64,000 nt of DNA from Brevundimonas diminuta (GCF_022654015.1 NZ_CP073063.1:124001-188000); one strand, 5' to 3'. Counted from the first letter of the stretch, positions 25,850 through 36,719 are shown. Numbers and translations: made by a program. The notes: generated by a model from the letters alone, not told the origin.

Positions 25850-27457
25850 ATGTCGCGTCTGCTCGCCTTCGTCTCCGCCGCCGCTCTTCTCGCCACGCCG
25901 GTCGCCGCCCAGTCGGTGGACCGCGTCGCCGTCAACGGCATCATCGACCAGGGGCTGAACCACAGCCAGGTGATGCAGACCGCCGCCTATCTGACCGACC
26001 GGATCGGCGGGCGGATGACCAACTCGCCCCAGATGCGCGAGGCCGAACGCTGGGCGCAGCAGCAGTTCCGCGACTACGGCCTGTCCGACGTGCGCGCCGA
26101 AGGGTTCGAGTTCGGCCGGGGCTGGTCCATCGTCCGATCCAGCGCCCGCATGACCGCGCCGCGCCCGCTGGATCTGCGCGCCATCCCGGTCGCCTGGACG
26201 CCCTCGACCACTGGCATGATCAGCGGCGGCGTGATCGTGGCCCCGATCTCCAAGATCGAGGATTTTGACAAATGGCGCGGCAAGCTGTCGGGCAAGATCG
26301 TCATGCTGTCCCAGCCGGGCACGGGATCCGAGCCGACCGAGCCGGCCTTCCGCCGCTGGACCAGCGCCGAACTGGCCGAGCGCAACACCTATAATCAGCC
26401 CCAGCATTCGCCGGCCGCCATCGAACGCTCGCTGAAGACCGTCAACTTCGCCAATCAGCTGGACGCCTTCCTGGCCGAACAGGGCGCCCTGGCCTGGGTG
26501 CGGATTTCCCAGCGCGACGGCGGCCTGCTGCACGGCACGGGCTACACCTATCAGGTCGGGGCCACGCCCAAGCTGGCGGGGATGGAGCTGGCGGCCGAGG
26601 ACTATCGCCGTCTGGCGCGCTTGGCCCTGACCGACGCGCCGCCGACGCTGGAGCTGATGAGCGAGGTCCGCTTCCACGACGAGGACGTCAACGCCTACAA
26701 CATCCTGGCCGACATCCCCGGCACGGCGCGCGGAACCGAATACGTCATGGCCGGCGCCCATCTGGACAGCTGGGTCGCCTCGGATGGCGCGGTCGACAAC
26801 GCCGCCGGCAGCGCGGTGGTCATGGAGGCCGCGCGCATACTGAAGGCCCTGAACGTCAAGCCCAAGCGCACCATCCGTTTCGCCCTATGGAACGGCGAGG
26901 AGCAGGGCATCCTGGGCTCTCTCGCCTATGTCGACCGGCATCTGGCGACGCGCGCGCCGTCAAGCGATCCCGCGCTGGCGGGCCTGCCGGACAACCGCAC
27001 CTGGCGCAGCCGCTGGCCGATCGAGCCGCGCGCCGGCTATCGCGATCTGGTCGCCTATTTCAATCTGGACAACGGCTCGGGCAAGATCCGCGGCATCAAC
27101 GCCGAGGGCAATGTCGCCGCCGCCCCGATCTTCCAGGAATGGCTGGCGCCGTTCGCCAGCATGGGCGCAACGACCGTCTCGCTGCGCAATTCGGGCGGCA
27201 CCGACCACGTCTATATGCAGACCGTCGGCGTGCCGGGGTATCAGTTCATTCAGGACCCGCTCGACTATTCCAGCCGCCTGCACCACACCAGTATCGACAG
27301 CTATGACCACTTGAAGGCCGAGGACCTGCGCCAGGCGGCCGTCATCCTGGCCAGCTTCCTGCTGAACGCCGCCAACCGCGACGAACCCCTGCCGCGCATG
27401 CCGCTGCCGACCCAGCCCACGCCGAGCGATCCGTTCGAATATCCGGCGGCGGACTAA
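25850..27457 (+). CDS. Secreted M28 family zinc peptidase
   Basis: This 535-residue protein has a signal peptide (MSRLLAFVSAAALLATPVAAQ). A propeptide-like N-terminal region and a PA insert (about residues 120-250) precede the M28 catalytic domain. The latter has AGAHLDSWVASDGAVDNAAG, FALWNGEEQGILGS and a late SLRNSGGTDHVYMQTVGVPG. These hold the expected two-zinc ligands. It resembles the plasma glutamate carboxypeptidase-like branch of M28 and differs clearly from the M28 enzyme at 17131. ATG 25850 is chosen for the signal peptide; the upstream in-frame start at 25775 would bury it. Confidence 0.87.
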   Translation: MSRLLAFVSAAALLATPVAAQSVDRVAVNGIIDQGLNHSQVMQTAAYLTDRIGGRMTNSPQMREAERWAQQQFRDYGLSDVRAEGFEFGRGWSIVRSSARMTAPRPLDLRAIPVAWTPSTTGMISGGVIVAPISKIEDFDKWRGKLSGKIVMLSQPGTGSEPTEPAFRRWTSAELAERNTYNQPQHSPAAIERSLKTVNFANQLDAFLAEQGALAWVRISQRDGGLLHGTGYTYQVGATPKLAGMELAAEDYRRLARLALTDAPPTLELMSEVRFHDEDVNAYNILADIPGTARGTEYVMAGAHLDSWVASDGAVDNAAGSAVVMEAARILKALNVKPKRTIRFALWNGEEQGILGSLAYVDRHLATRAPSSDPALAGLPDNRTWRSRWPIEPRAGYRDLVAYFNLDNGSGKIRGINAEGNVAAAPIFQEWLAPFASMGATTVSLRNSGGTDHVYMQTVGVPGYQFIQDPLDYSSRLHHTSIDSYDHLKAEDLRQAAVILASFLLNAANRDEPLPRMPLPTQPTPSDPFEYPAAD

Positions 27458-27463
27458 GAGTTC

Positions 27464-27487
27464 AGGGGCGAGGGATACCTCGCCCCT
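27464..27487 (+). terminator. Terminator between the M28 peptidase and thiolase genes
   Basis: AGGGGCGAGG (27464-27473) pairs exactly with CCTCGCCCCT (27478-27487) around a GATA loop and is followed by a pyrimidine-rich TCTTCTTA. It sits between two convergent genes and could serve both. Confidence 0.75.
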
Positions 27488-27500
27488 TCTTCTTATCGGA

Positions 27501-28676
<1,176 letters not shown>

Positions 28677-28836
28677 GGGATTTCACTCTTTGGAGAATAA
28701 CTCGGCGTGATCGTTTTGCCGCATTGCAGCGCGTTCGTCACCTGCGACGACATCGACAGGGCGCGATTCAGCCGATCGTCACCCTGTCGGCGCATTGTCG
28801 CGGAACGATAGAGGCGATCGACGGATTGGAAGGTCC
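28677..28836. other. Divergent intergenic region between thiolase and hemolysin III genes
   Basis: This 160-base gap must hold promoters for both flanking genes. I see GGAAC at 28802-28806 but no CGTT at 16-17 bases, so it is not a sigma-EcfG promoter. A TTTTGCCGCATTGCAG stretch near 28713 is the only base-composition break. I find no convincing RNA gene or ORF. Confidence 0.4.
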
Positions 28837-29550
28837 ATGCTGCGCACGCTGAAACGGTTTGTCACCCACGTCTGCACGCCGGACGAGCTGGACATGATCG
28901 AGCACTATCCGACGCGCGCGGAAAAGCTGGCGGATCTGTGGGTCCACGTCGTCGGCCTGATGCTGGCGGCGGTGGGCGGCATCATCCTGGCGGGTCTCGC
29001 CGGGGTCTATGCGGGGATCGGCGGCGTGATGGCGACCGCCATCTACGCTTTGTGCCTCGTCGGCATGCTGACGGCCTCGACCATCTACAACTGGACAAAC
29101 CCCTGCGCCGCGCGGCCCGTGCTGCGGCGCCTGGACGAGGCGGCGATCTTCCTGATGATCGCCGGCAGCTATACCCCCTTCACCACCCAACGGTTCGAGG
29201 GTCTGTGGGCCATCGGCTTCACCACCCTGATCTGGACCCTGGCCTTCCTGGGTGCCGGGGTGAAGCTGTTCGCGCCGCGCATCTCGGACAAGTTCTGGAG
29301 CGGCGTCTATGTCGTCTTCGGCTGGCTGGCGGTCGCGGCCCTGAAGCCGATGGTCGAGACGGTGCATCCGATCGCCCTGGCCCTGCTGGTCATCGGCGGC
29401 CTGATCTATACCGCCGGAGTTTTCGTCTTCATCAGCCCGCGCGTGAAGTTCCGCCGCGCCATCTGGCACGGATTCGTCGTCACCGGAGCGACCGTGCATT
29501 GGACGGCGGTGCTGGTCGGCGTCGTGCTGGCCCCGGCCATGAGCCACTGA
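28837..29550 (+). CDS. Hemolysin III family (PAQR-like) membrane protein
   Basis: This 237-residue protein has about seven membrane segments from residue 35 on and the HlyIII landmarks AEKLADLWVHVVG near the N-terminus and IAGSYTPFTTQRF in the middle. The C-terminal histidines in FRRAIWHGFVVTGATVHW match conserved metal-binding positions of the PAQR superfamily. The haemolysin name is historical; function in most bacteria is unknown. GGAAGG just before ATG 28837 decides the start. It is followed by phaR after 73 bases. Confidence 0.85.
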   Translation: MLRTLKRFVTHVCTPDELDMIEHYPTRAEKLADLWVHVVGLMLAAVGGIILAGLAGVYAGIGGVMATAIYALCLVGMLTASTIYNWTNPCAARPVLRRLDEAAIFLMIAGSYTPFTTQRFEGLWAIGFTTLIWTLAFLGAGVKLFAPRISDKFWSGVYVVFGWLAVAALKPMVETVHPIALALLVIGGLIYTAGVFVFISPRVKFRRAIWHGFVVTGATVHWTAVLVGVVLAPAMSH

Positions 29551-29623
29551 TCGACCGTCCGTTCCCCGCGGTTTTCTCCCCCTCTGGCGCCCCCTCTGGC
29601 GCATCGCGTCGCAACGGAGGATA

Positions 29624-30283
29624 GTGACGCGTTGCAACATCGCGAGAACAAGCGTGGCTGACGAAAAGACCAAGGGTGGAAAGACCGGCGACAGCGCTCA
29701 GGTCGTCATCAAGAAGTATGCGAATCGCAGGCTCTACAATACGCGGACCAGCGCCTATGTGACGCTGGAAGATCTGGCGACCATGGTGCGCGAGGGCACG
29801 GAGTTCGTCGTCTATGACGCCAAGACCAACGACGACCTGACCCGCCAGATCCTGACCCAGATCATCTTCGAGGAAGAGAGCCGGGGCGAGGCCTTGCTGC
29901 CGGTTCAGTTCCTGCGCCAGCTGATCGGCTTCTATGGCGGCCAGATGCAGGGCGTCCTGCCCTCCTATCTGGAGATGTCGTTGGCCAACTTCGGTCGCCA
30001 GCAGGAGCAGTTCGCCAGTCAGATGGGCCGCGCCTTCGGAACCGGCGCCGGCGCGACCCTGATGGAGGACGCCGCGCGCGCCAATATGGCGATGTTCGAG
30101 CGCGCCATGCAGATGTTCCCGGCCTTCACCTATCCCCGCGCCGAGCCGACCCCGGCCGCGTCTGACGACAAGGCTGAACCCGCGCCGCCGCCCGAGGCGC
30201 CCGACGCCTTGGACGAGATGCGTCGCCAGATGGACGAGATGCGCCGTCAGATCGAGAAACTGGCGGGCGGCAAGAGCAAATGA
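29624..30283 (+). CDS. phaR: Polyhydroxyalkanoate synthesis regulator PhaR
   Basis: The protein has 219 residues if read from GTG 29624, or 209 from GTG 29654. The N-terminal PHB/PHA accumulation regulator domain is clear: VVIKKYANRRLYNTRTSAYV, then EGTEFVVYDAKTNDDLTRQI. A helical PHB_acc segment follows (VLPSYLEMSLANFGRQQEQF), and a C-terminal coiled coil (DEMRRQMDEMRRQIEKL). PhaR represses phasin and its own gene and is released by PHB. GGAGG is only 3 bases from the first GTG and far from the second, so the start is uncertain. The stop overlaps the next gene (ATGA). Confidence 0.9.
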   Translation: MTRCNIARTSVADEKTKGGKTGDSAQVVIKKYANRRLYNTRTSAYVTLEDLATMVREGTEFVVYDAKTNDDLTRQILTQIIFEEESRGEALLPVQFLRQLIGFYGGQMQGVLPSYLEMSLANFGRQQEQFASQMGRAFGTGAGATLMEDAARANMAMFERAMQMFPAFTYPRAEPTPAASDDKAEPAPPPEAPDALDEMRRQMDEMRRQIEKLAGGKSK

Positions 30284-30633
30284 CCGACCGGATACAGGCC
30301 GTCGGCGGACCGGACCGGGTGGATCGCCGCGAAGGCGAACGCCGCGAGCGCGAGCGACGCGCCCGATCCGCCTCGCGCGCCCTGGTCCCCGTCGATGCGC
30401 CGGAGATGGTCGAGCCCCAACCGGCCCCGGCAAGAGCTGCCGTCCTGCCGACGCCCGAGCCCGGCGCCGCCGCCTTCGTCGCCCAGCAGATGGGCCAGAG
30501 CGGGCAGAAACGCGGCCTGCGCGGCGGCCCGCCGGTGCTGGACGCGGCCCGCTCCGCCTACCTCGGAGCCGAATATTCGGGTGCGGCCGAGCGTCGTCCG
30601 AAAACAGGCAAGACCGCCAAGACCGACATCTGA
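30280..30633 (+). CDS. Hypothetical protein coupled to phaR
   Basis: This 117-residue protein is of unknown function. It starts within the phaR stop (ATGA), so it is translationally coupled. The N-terminal 40 residues are very rich in Arg and Glu (DRREGERRERERRARSASRA), probably a charged helix. A Pro/Ala linker follows, then a segment, FVAQQMGQSGQKRGLRGGPP, next to VLDAARSAYLGAEYSG, that looks like the structured and conserved part. No signal peptide or membrane segment is present. Position suggests a link to PHB granules or regulation, but nothing in the sequence proves it. Confidence 0.7.
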   Translation: MTDRIQAVGGPDRVDRREGERRERERRARSASRALVPVDAPEMVEPQPAPARAAVLPTPEPGAAAFVAQQMGQSGQKRGLRGGPPVLDAARSAYLGAEYSGAAERRPKTGKTAKTDI

Positions 30634-30701
30634 GCTGACGCCGCTCCGGCGGCACGGGGTTTGCTGGGGTCAAGGCAGAACGCTCTCAGCCGGACCTGCC
30701 C

Positions 30702-30779
30702 ATGCCCGCCGTCTTCACCCTCGCCGCCAAAGCTTTCGACGTTGCCGTCGTCGCCCTGATCTTCACGGCATTTTCGTAA
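30702..30779 (+). CDS. Possible 25-residue hydrophobic micro-ORF
   Basis: ATG 30702 to TAA 30779 encodes MPAVFTLAAKAFDVAVVALI plus FTAFS, with a hydrophobic stretch long enough to sit in a membrane. No good ribosome binding site precedes it and there is no comparative evidence, so it may be chance. It occupies otherwise empty sequence between a plus-strand and a minus-strand gene. Confidence 0.2.
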   Translation: MPAVFTLAAKAFDVAVVALIFTAFS

Positions 30780-30783
30780 GCGC

Positions 30784-30849
30784 TACCGCGCTTCGCGCTG
30801 CTTGAGCCCGTACTTCTTAGGGCCTACCGCGCTTTGCGCGACTTGAGGC
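30784..30849. repeat. Imperfect 25-bp direct repeat
   Basis: Two copies starting TACCGCGCTT occur at 30784-30808 and 30825-30849, matching at 21 of 25 positions and spaced 41 bases apart. Each contains a small CGCG.TT.GCGC inverted repeat. They lie between convergent genes near the 3' end of the membrane protein gene at 30858. Confidence 0.55.
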
Positions 30850-30857
30850 CGCTCGAC

Positions 30858-31283
30858 TTACGCTCCGCCGAAATCGAAGTCCTTGCGCGACGCGATGATG
30901 GTCACGATGAACCCGGCCAGGACGTCCAGCAGGATCATGATCACGATCAGGAAGAAGGTCGAGGTCGCGAACCCCGGCAGCAGCAGGAACTCCACCAGCA
31001 CGCCGATGAACAGGATCATCGACAGGGCATGATTGATGATGGCGATCCGCTGGCTGGAGGTGGACTTCAGCAGCTCGAAGAACAGCAGGATCAGGCCGAG
31101 AAACAGGATCAGATCGCCCGACCCGATCGTCCACTGCGCGCCCGAGGTCATGGTGATCGAAAACAGCGGATCGCGCAGCAGCACGTCCGCCTGCACCATC
31201 CCCGCCCCGCTCGGCGCGCCGAACAGCACCACGATATTATAGAGCACCACCGGGATCAGCAGCAGCGGAATGGCGAGCAGCAT
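30858..31283 (-). CDS. Small polytopic membrane protein, unknown function
   Basis: This 141-residue protein has four predicted membrane segments: about residues 2-22, 56-74, 83-105 and 108-130. It ends in a short cytoplasmic tail (ASRKDFDFGGA). I recognise no family. The ATG at 31283 is preferred to an in-frame start at 31310 because AGAGGA lies eight bases upstream and the protein then begins directly with a hydrophobic segment. It stands alone between a convergent repeat region and the HMG-CoA lyase gene. Confidence 0.7.
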   Translation of the reverse strand: MLLAIPLLLIPVVLYNIVVLFGAPSGAGMVQADVLLRDPLFSITMTSGAQWTIGSGDLILFLGLILLFFELLKSTSSQRIAIINHALSMILFIGVLVEFLLLPGFATSTFFLIVIMILLDVLAGFIVTIIASRKDFDFGGA

Positions 31284-31366
31284 GGACGGTCCTCTTCGCA
31301 GCCGGTCCAACGGCTACGCCTGTTCACCCTGATTTAGCGCCGTTTGCGAAACGCCGCCACAAAGGT

Positions 31367-32281
31367 TCAAGCCTTGGGAAATCCGCGTGCCCGGCTGAGC
31401 GCCGACGGCGCCGGCCGGCCGATGGCCTCGCCGATCCAGCGCGCCGTCGCGATCAGGGCGTCCAGGTCATAGCCGGTCTCGAACCCGCCCCGCGCCAGCA
31501 TATAGACCAGGTCCTCGGTGGCGATGTTTCCCGTGGCGCCCGGCGCGAACGGACAGCCGCCGATCCCGCCGACCGAGGCGTCCAGCACATCGATCCCGGC
31601 CTCGACGCCGGCATAGGCGTTGGCCAGGCCGGTGTTGCGGGTGTCGTGGAAATGTAGACGCAGGGTCGCGTCGGGCGCGGCCGCCCTGGCCGCCTCGACC
31701 TTTCTCGTCACCGCCCAGGGATCGCCCGCGCCGATGGTGTCGGCCAGACCGATTTCGCCGACGCCCATCTCGGCGATGGCCCCGACCATGTCCGCGACCT
31801 GATCGACGGAAACCTCGCCGTCGAACGGACAGCCCCAGACGCAGGAGATCATGGCCGACAGCGACGGCGCGCCCTCGCTGGCCTCGGCGTTGTGGCGGCG
31901 GGCGACGATCTCGCCCAGCATGGCCAGTTGATCCTTTACCGCCAGCCCCTGGTTCTTCAGGCCGAAGCCGTCGGTGGCGGCAACCGAGACATTGACCTCG
32001 TCCACTCCGGTCGCCAGCGCCCGGTCATAGCCCTTGCCGTTCAACACCAGGCCGATGCGGCTGCGGCCCGCCTCGTGCGGCAGGGCGGCCATGACCTCTT
32101 CGGCGCCCGCCATCTGCGGCACATATTTGGGATGGACGAAGGAGACGGCCTCGATCCGTTTCGCGCCCGCCTGCTCGAGCCGTCGCACCAGATCGGCGCG
32201 GACGGCGGGCTCAAGCACCGCCTTTTCGTTCTGCAGGCCATCGCGCGGCCCGACTTCGACGATCTGGATGAAGCGGCCCAT
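31367..32281 (-). CDS. Hydroxymethylglutaryl-CoA lyase
   Basis: This 304-residue TIM-barrel enzyme of the DRE-TIM family cleaves HMG-CoA to acetoacetate and acetyl-CoA, the last step of leucine degradation. Motifs seen are IVEVGPRDGLQNEKA at the N-terminus, ISCVWGCPFDGEV, LHFHDTRNTGLANA (metal-binding His pair) and the catalytic loop SVGGIGGCPFAPGATGN. The ATG at 32281 overlaps the stop of the glycosyltransferase gene (TGATG), so the two are translationally coupled although their pathways seem unrelated. The rest of the leucine pathway is not in the window. Confidence 0.9.
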   Translation of the reverse strand: MGRFIQIVEVGPRDGLQNEKAVLEPAVRADLVRRLEQAGAKRIEAVSFVHPKYVPQMAGAEEVMAALPHEAGRSRIGLVLNGKGYDRALATGVDEVNVSVAATDGFGLKNQGLAVKDQLAMLGEIVARRHNAEASEGAPSLSAMISCVWGCPFDGEVSVDQVADMVGAIAEMGVGEIGLADTIGAGDPWAVTRKVEAARAAAPDATLRLHFHDTRNTGLANAYAGVEAGIDVLDASVGGIGGCPFAPGATGNIATEDLVYMLARGGFETGYDLDALIATARWIGEAIGRPAPSALSRARGFPKA

Positions 32282-33981
32282 CACTCGGCTCCCGCAGCGG
32301 CGGCGCCATTCCCGTTACCATTCCCGTTTCGGGGCGGCGGCGCATAGACGGTCAGGCTGACCGGATCGCCGGCCGAATAGTTGTAGCCGTTGACCGTTCC
32401 GACCGCGCGACCGGACACGCCCAGACGCGCGGCGGCCGCACGGAAGGCGTCGGCGTCACGTCCCTCGACGATGGCGGGCCGCCCCTCGGCCAAGGCTTCT
32501 GCCGCGCCCTGGGCGTCGGTCAGGTCGGTGTCGCGCCCGGTCAGGAAGACGAAGCTGGGTTCATGGAAGCCGGTGATCGCCACCGGCCCCGGCGTGCGAC
32601 CCTGGCGCGGATGCAGGTCCGCCGCCTCCAGCGCCTTTTCCAGCTGGGGCGCGATGGCCAGGGGCCGCAGCTGGCGGATCGTGCCCGACAGGGCCGCGTG
32701 CGCCACGATCCCGAACGCCAGCGAGGCGACCAGCGCTGCGACCGGCGCACGGTTCAGCAGCAGGAAGCCCCCCATCGCCCCCGCCGCCAGCGCCATGACC
32801 ACCGTCAGCGCCGCCCAGGTCTGGGCCGTCGAGGTGCCGTATACGGTCAACCCATAGACGGTGATGCCGATGATCAGCAGGGCCGCGAACGCGCCCAGCA
32901 CGGCGCCGGTGATGCGCGAGACCTTACCGATGGGCTGGGCCAGGGCGGCGGCGGCCAGCAGGGCCAGCGCCCCGAAGGTCGGCAGGGTGTAATGCCACAG
33001 CTTGGTCGGCGCCAGTTCGAACATCAGCCAGCCCGGGACCAGCCAGCAGACCAGGAACCGGATCGCCGGCTCGGCGCGTCGGCTCCAACCCGTCGAGACG
33101 GCGGCGGGCAACAGCAGGGTCGAAGGGAAGAACAGCAGGGGCGCCAGCAGCAGATACATGCCGGGGAAGCCCGAATGGCTTTCGTGCGCGCCGGCGATCT
33201 TGGGCGCCAGGTCCCCGCCGATGGCCTCGCGCCAGAAGCCGCCGTCGGTGGCGATGGTGATGGCGATGGCCCACGGCCCGACCATCAGGGCGACCAAGGG
33301 CAGACCCCACCCCCAGCCGAGGCGATACAGCCATTTGATGTTTCGATCCCAGATCGACAGGGCGATGATGGCCAGGGCCACGACCAAAAACCCGATCGGT
33401 CCCTTGATCAGGATCGACAGACCGATCCCGATCCAGAACAGCAGCTTGTGCGGCCGTATCGGGCGTTCGCCCGCCTTCGTCGCCATATAGATGCGCGCCA
33501 GCGCCGCCATGGCCAGGGTCGTCGCCCCGCACAGCATGGCGTCAGTCTTGGCGATCCCCGCCTCGGTCGACAGCAGGAAGGTCGCCCCCATGATGGCCCC
33601 GCCGAAGAAGCCGACCCGACTGCCCAGCATGGCCGAGCCCGCCCAGGCCACAGCCCAAGCCGCCAGCATGGCGCCCAGCAGGGACGGGATGCGATAGGGC
33701 GCGATTTCGCGGTCCTCGACATCCGAGGTCAGGCCCACGGCGATCGCCTGCATCCAGTAGATGCCGACCGGCTTCTTCCAGCGCGGCTCGTCCTGATAGC
33801 GGATATCGACATAGTCGCCGCTTTCCAGCATCTGGGACGTGGCCTGGGCGAACCGGCTCTCGTCTCGATCCAGCGGCGGCAGCAGCAGCAGGCCCGGCAG
33901 CCCGGCGATCAGCGTCAGCAGGGCCGCGAGAACCGGCCCGCGCCAGCCGGCGATGCGGCCATCCAGATCGAAAGTCTTCAT
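32281..33981 (-). CDS. ArnT-like GT83 family glycosyltransferase
   Basis: This 566-residue GT-C membrane glycosyltransferase has an N-terminal helix followed by LPPLDRDESRFAQAT, the acidic catalytic motif of this fold. About 12 membrane segments follow, then a periplasmic C-terminal domain from about residue 440. ArnT-type enzymes move a sugar from undecaprenyl phosphate to lipid A or another envelope acceptor. It is divergent from a polyprenyl-phosphate sugar synthase-like GT2 gene (76 bases), a natural donor-maker and donor-user pair. The sugar and acceptor cannot be read from sequence. Confidence 0.82.
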   Translation of the reverse strand: MKTFDLDGRIAGWRGPVLAALLTLIAGLPGLLLLPPLDRDESRFAQATSQMLESGDYVDIRYQDEPRWKKPVGIYWMQAIAVGLTSDVEDREIAPYRIPSLLGAMLAAWAVAWAGSAMLGSRVGFFGGAIMGATFLLSTEAGIAKTDAMLCGATTLAMAALARIYMATKAGERPIRPHKLLFWIGIGLSILIKGPIGFLVVALAIIALSIWDRNIKWLYRLGWGWGLPLVALMVGPWAIAITIATDGGFWREAIGGDLAPKIAGAHESHSGFPGMYLLLAPLLFFPSTLLLPAAVSTGWSRRAEPAIRFLVCWLVPGWLMFELAPTKLWHYTLPTFGALALLAAAALAQPIGKVSRITGAVLGAFAALLIIGITVYGLTVYGTSTAQTWAALTVVMALAAGAMGGFLLLNRAPVAALVASLAFGIVAHAALSGTIRQLRPLAIAPQLEKALEAADLHPRQGRTPGPVAITGFHEPSFVFLTGRDTDLTDAQGAAEALAEGRPAIVEGRDADAFRAAAARLGVSGRAVGTVNGYNYSAGDPVSLTVYAPPPRNGNGNGNGAAAAGAE

Positions 33982-34057
33982 TCCAGACTCCTTACACGGC
34001 GACCACGCCTGCGTCAGCCGTCTCCCCTAAGCTCTCGTTATCCTCTATGGAGCGCCG

Positions 34058-34786
34058 ATGACCCCCGAAACGCCCGAAATCTCTGTCGTCGTTCCCGTCC
34101 ATGACGAGGCGGGCGCCGCCGTGCCCCTGGCGCGCGAGATCGCCGCCGCCTTCGCCGGCCGTTCGTACGAGATGATCTTCGTGGACGATGCGTCCAGGGA
34201 CGCGACCTTGGCCGAGCTGAAGGCCGCCATGGCCGAACTGCCGGCGCTGCGCGTCCTGGCCCACGGCACTAACGCGGGCCAGAGCCGGGCGGTTCGCACC
34301 GGCGTCCTCGCCGCGCGCGCGCCGGTCGTGGTGACGATGGACGGCGACGGCCAGAACCCGCCTGCCGATGCGCCTCGCCTGGTCGATGCGCTTCTGGCCG
34401 CCCCCGGCGACGTGGGCCTGGTCGGCGGCCGTCGCGCCAAACGCCAGGACACCGAGGCCAAGCGCCAGGCCTCGATCTGGGCCAACCGCATCCGCCGCAA
34501 ACTGCTGGGTGACGACGCCGACGACACCGGCTGCGGGCTGAAGGCCTTCCGCCGCGACGTCTTTCTGCGCCTGCCCTACTTCGATCACATCCACCGCTAT
34601 TTGCCGGCCCTGATGATCCGTGAGGGGTTCAAGAACCAGTATCTCGACGTGGACCACCGCCACCGCGAGGTCGGCCGCTCGAAATACACCAACTGGGGCC
34701 GCCTGCGGGCGTCGGTTTCTGACCTGCTGGGCGTGATGTGGCTGAAGACGCGGTCCCGCAAGCCGGGCGCGATTTCGGAGTTCTGA
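34058..34786 (+). CDS. GT2 family glycosyltransferase, dolichyl/undecaprenyl-phosphate sugar synthase type
   Basis: This 242-residue GT-A enzyme begins ISVVVPVHDEAGAAVPLA and shows IFVDDASRDAT, the DxD-containing TMDGDGQNPP, the acceptor-side motif DDTGCGLKAFRRDVF and the closing HREVGRSKYTNWGR. There is no C-terminal membrane domain, so it resembles short DPM1-like synthases. It would load a sugar onto a polyprenyl phosphate at the cytoplasmic face, for use by the adjacent ArnT-like enzyme. The C-terminal stretch LLGVMWLKTRSRKPG may associate with the membrane. Confidence 0.83.
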   Translation: MTPETPEISVVVPVHDEAGAAVPLAREIAAAFAGRSYEMIFVDDASRDATLAELKAAMAELPALRVLAHGTNAGQSRAVRTGVLAARAPVVVTMDGDGQNPPADAPRLVDALLAAPGDVGLVGGRRAKRQDTEAKRQASIWANRIRRKLLGDDADDTGCGLKAFRRDVFLRLPYFDHIHRYLPALMIREGFKNQYLDVDHRHREVGRSKYTNWGRLRASVSDLLGVMWLKTRSRKPGAISEF

Positions 34787-34799
34787 AACACTGACGCTT

Positions 34800-34943
34800 C
34801 CTTCTCCCATTGGGAGAAGGTGGCTCGAAGAGCCGGATGAGGGTCGGCCGGTGGGCCAGTTCGCACAACCGCCCCTCACCCTTTCGCGCATGGACCGATC
34901 GCTGCGCTCTCGGGCGCTCAAGCCCTCTCCCAACGGGAGAGGG
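34800..34943. repeat. REP/REPIN-like palindromic element
   Basis: Two hairpin units in opposite orientation flank about 100 bases. The left unit has CCTTCTCCCA-T-TGGGAGAAGG (34800-34820) followed by GGCTC-GAA-GAGCC (34822-34834) and GGATGAGGGT. The right unit ends with CCCTCTCCC-AAC-GGGAGAGGG (34923-34943) preceded by CCCCTCACCC. This is the layout of dispersed REP doublets in alphaproteobacterial genomes. It sits in the 271-base gap between the GT2 gene and groEL, convergent ends of both. No ORF is present. Confidence 0.72.
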
Positions 34944-35008
34944 ATACAAGAAAAAGGGCGCGACCTTGCGACCCCGCCCTTCTGCATTTCAGCCTGAGAT
35001 GGCTTGGA

Positions 35009-35051
35009 CCCCGGCCTTCGCCGGGGCGTCCGGGCGGCCCGAAGGCCGCCC
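35009..35051 (-). terminator. Double hairpin terminator region of groESL
   Basis: Just after the groEL stop (35058-35060) on the minus strand lies GGGCGGCC-TTCG-GGCCGCCC (35051-35032), an 8-bp stem with a stabilising cUUCGg tetraloop. A second hairpin follows, CCCCGGC-GAAG-GCCGGGG (35026-35009). There is no long T run, so termination efficiency is uncertain, but the stems would also protect the mRNA 3' end. Confidence 0.6.
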
Positions 35052-35057
35052 TTCCGC

Positions 35058-36719
<1,662 letters not shown>

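Noticed and set aside
28802..28827. GGAAC upstream of the hemolysin III gene as a sigma-EcfG promoter
   Set aside because: No CGTT at 16 or 17 bases; the bases found there read GGAT.
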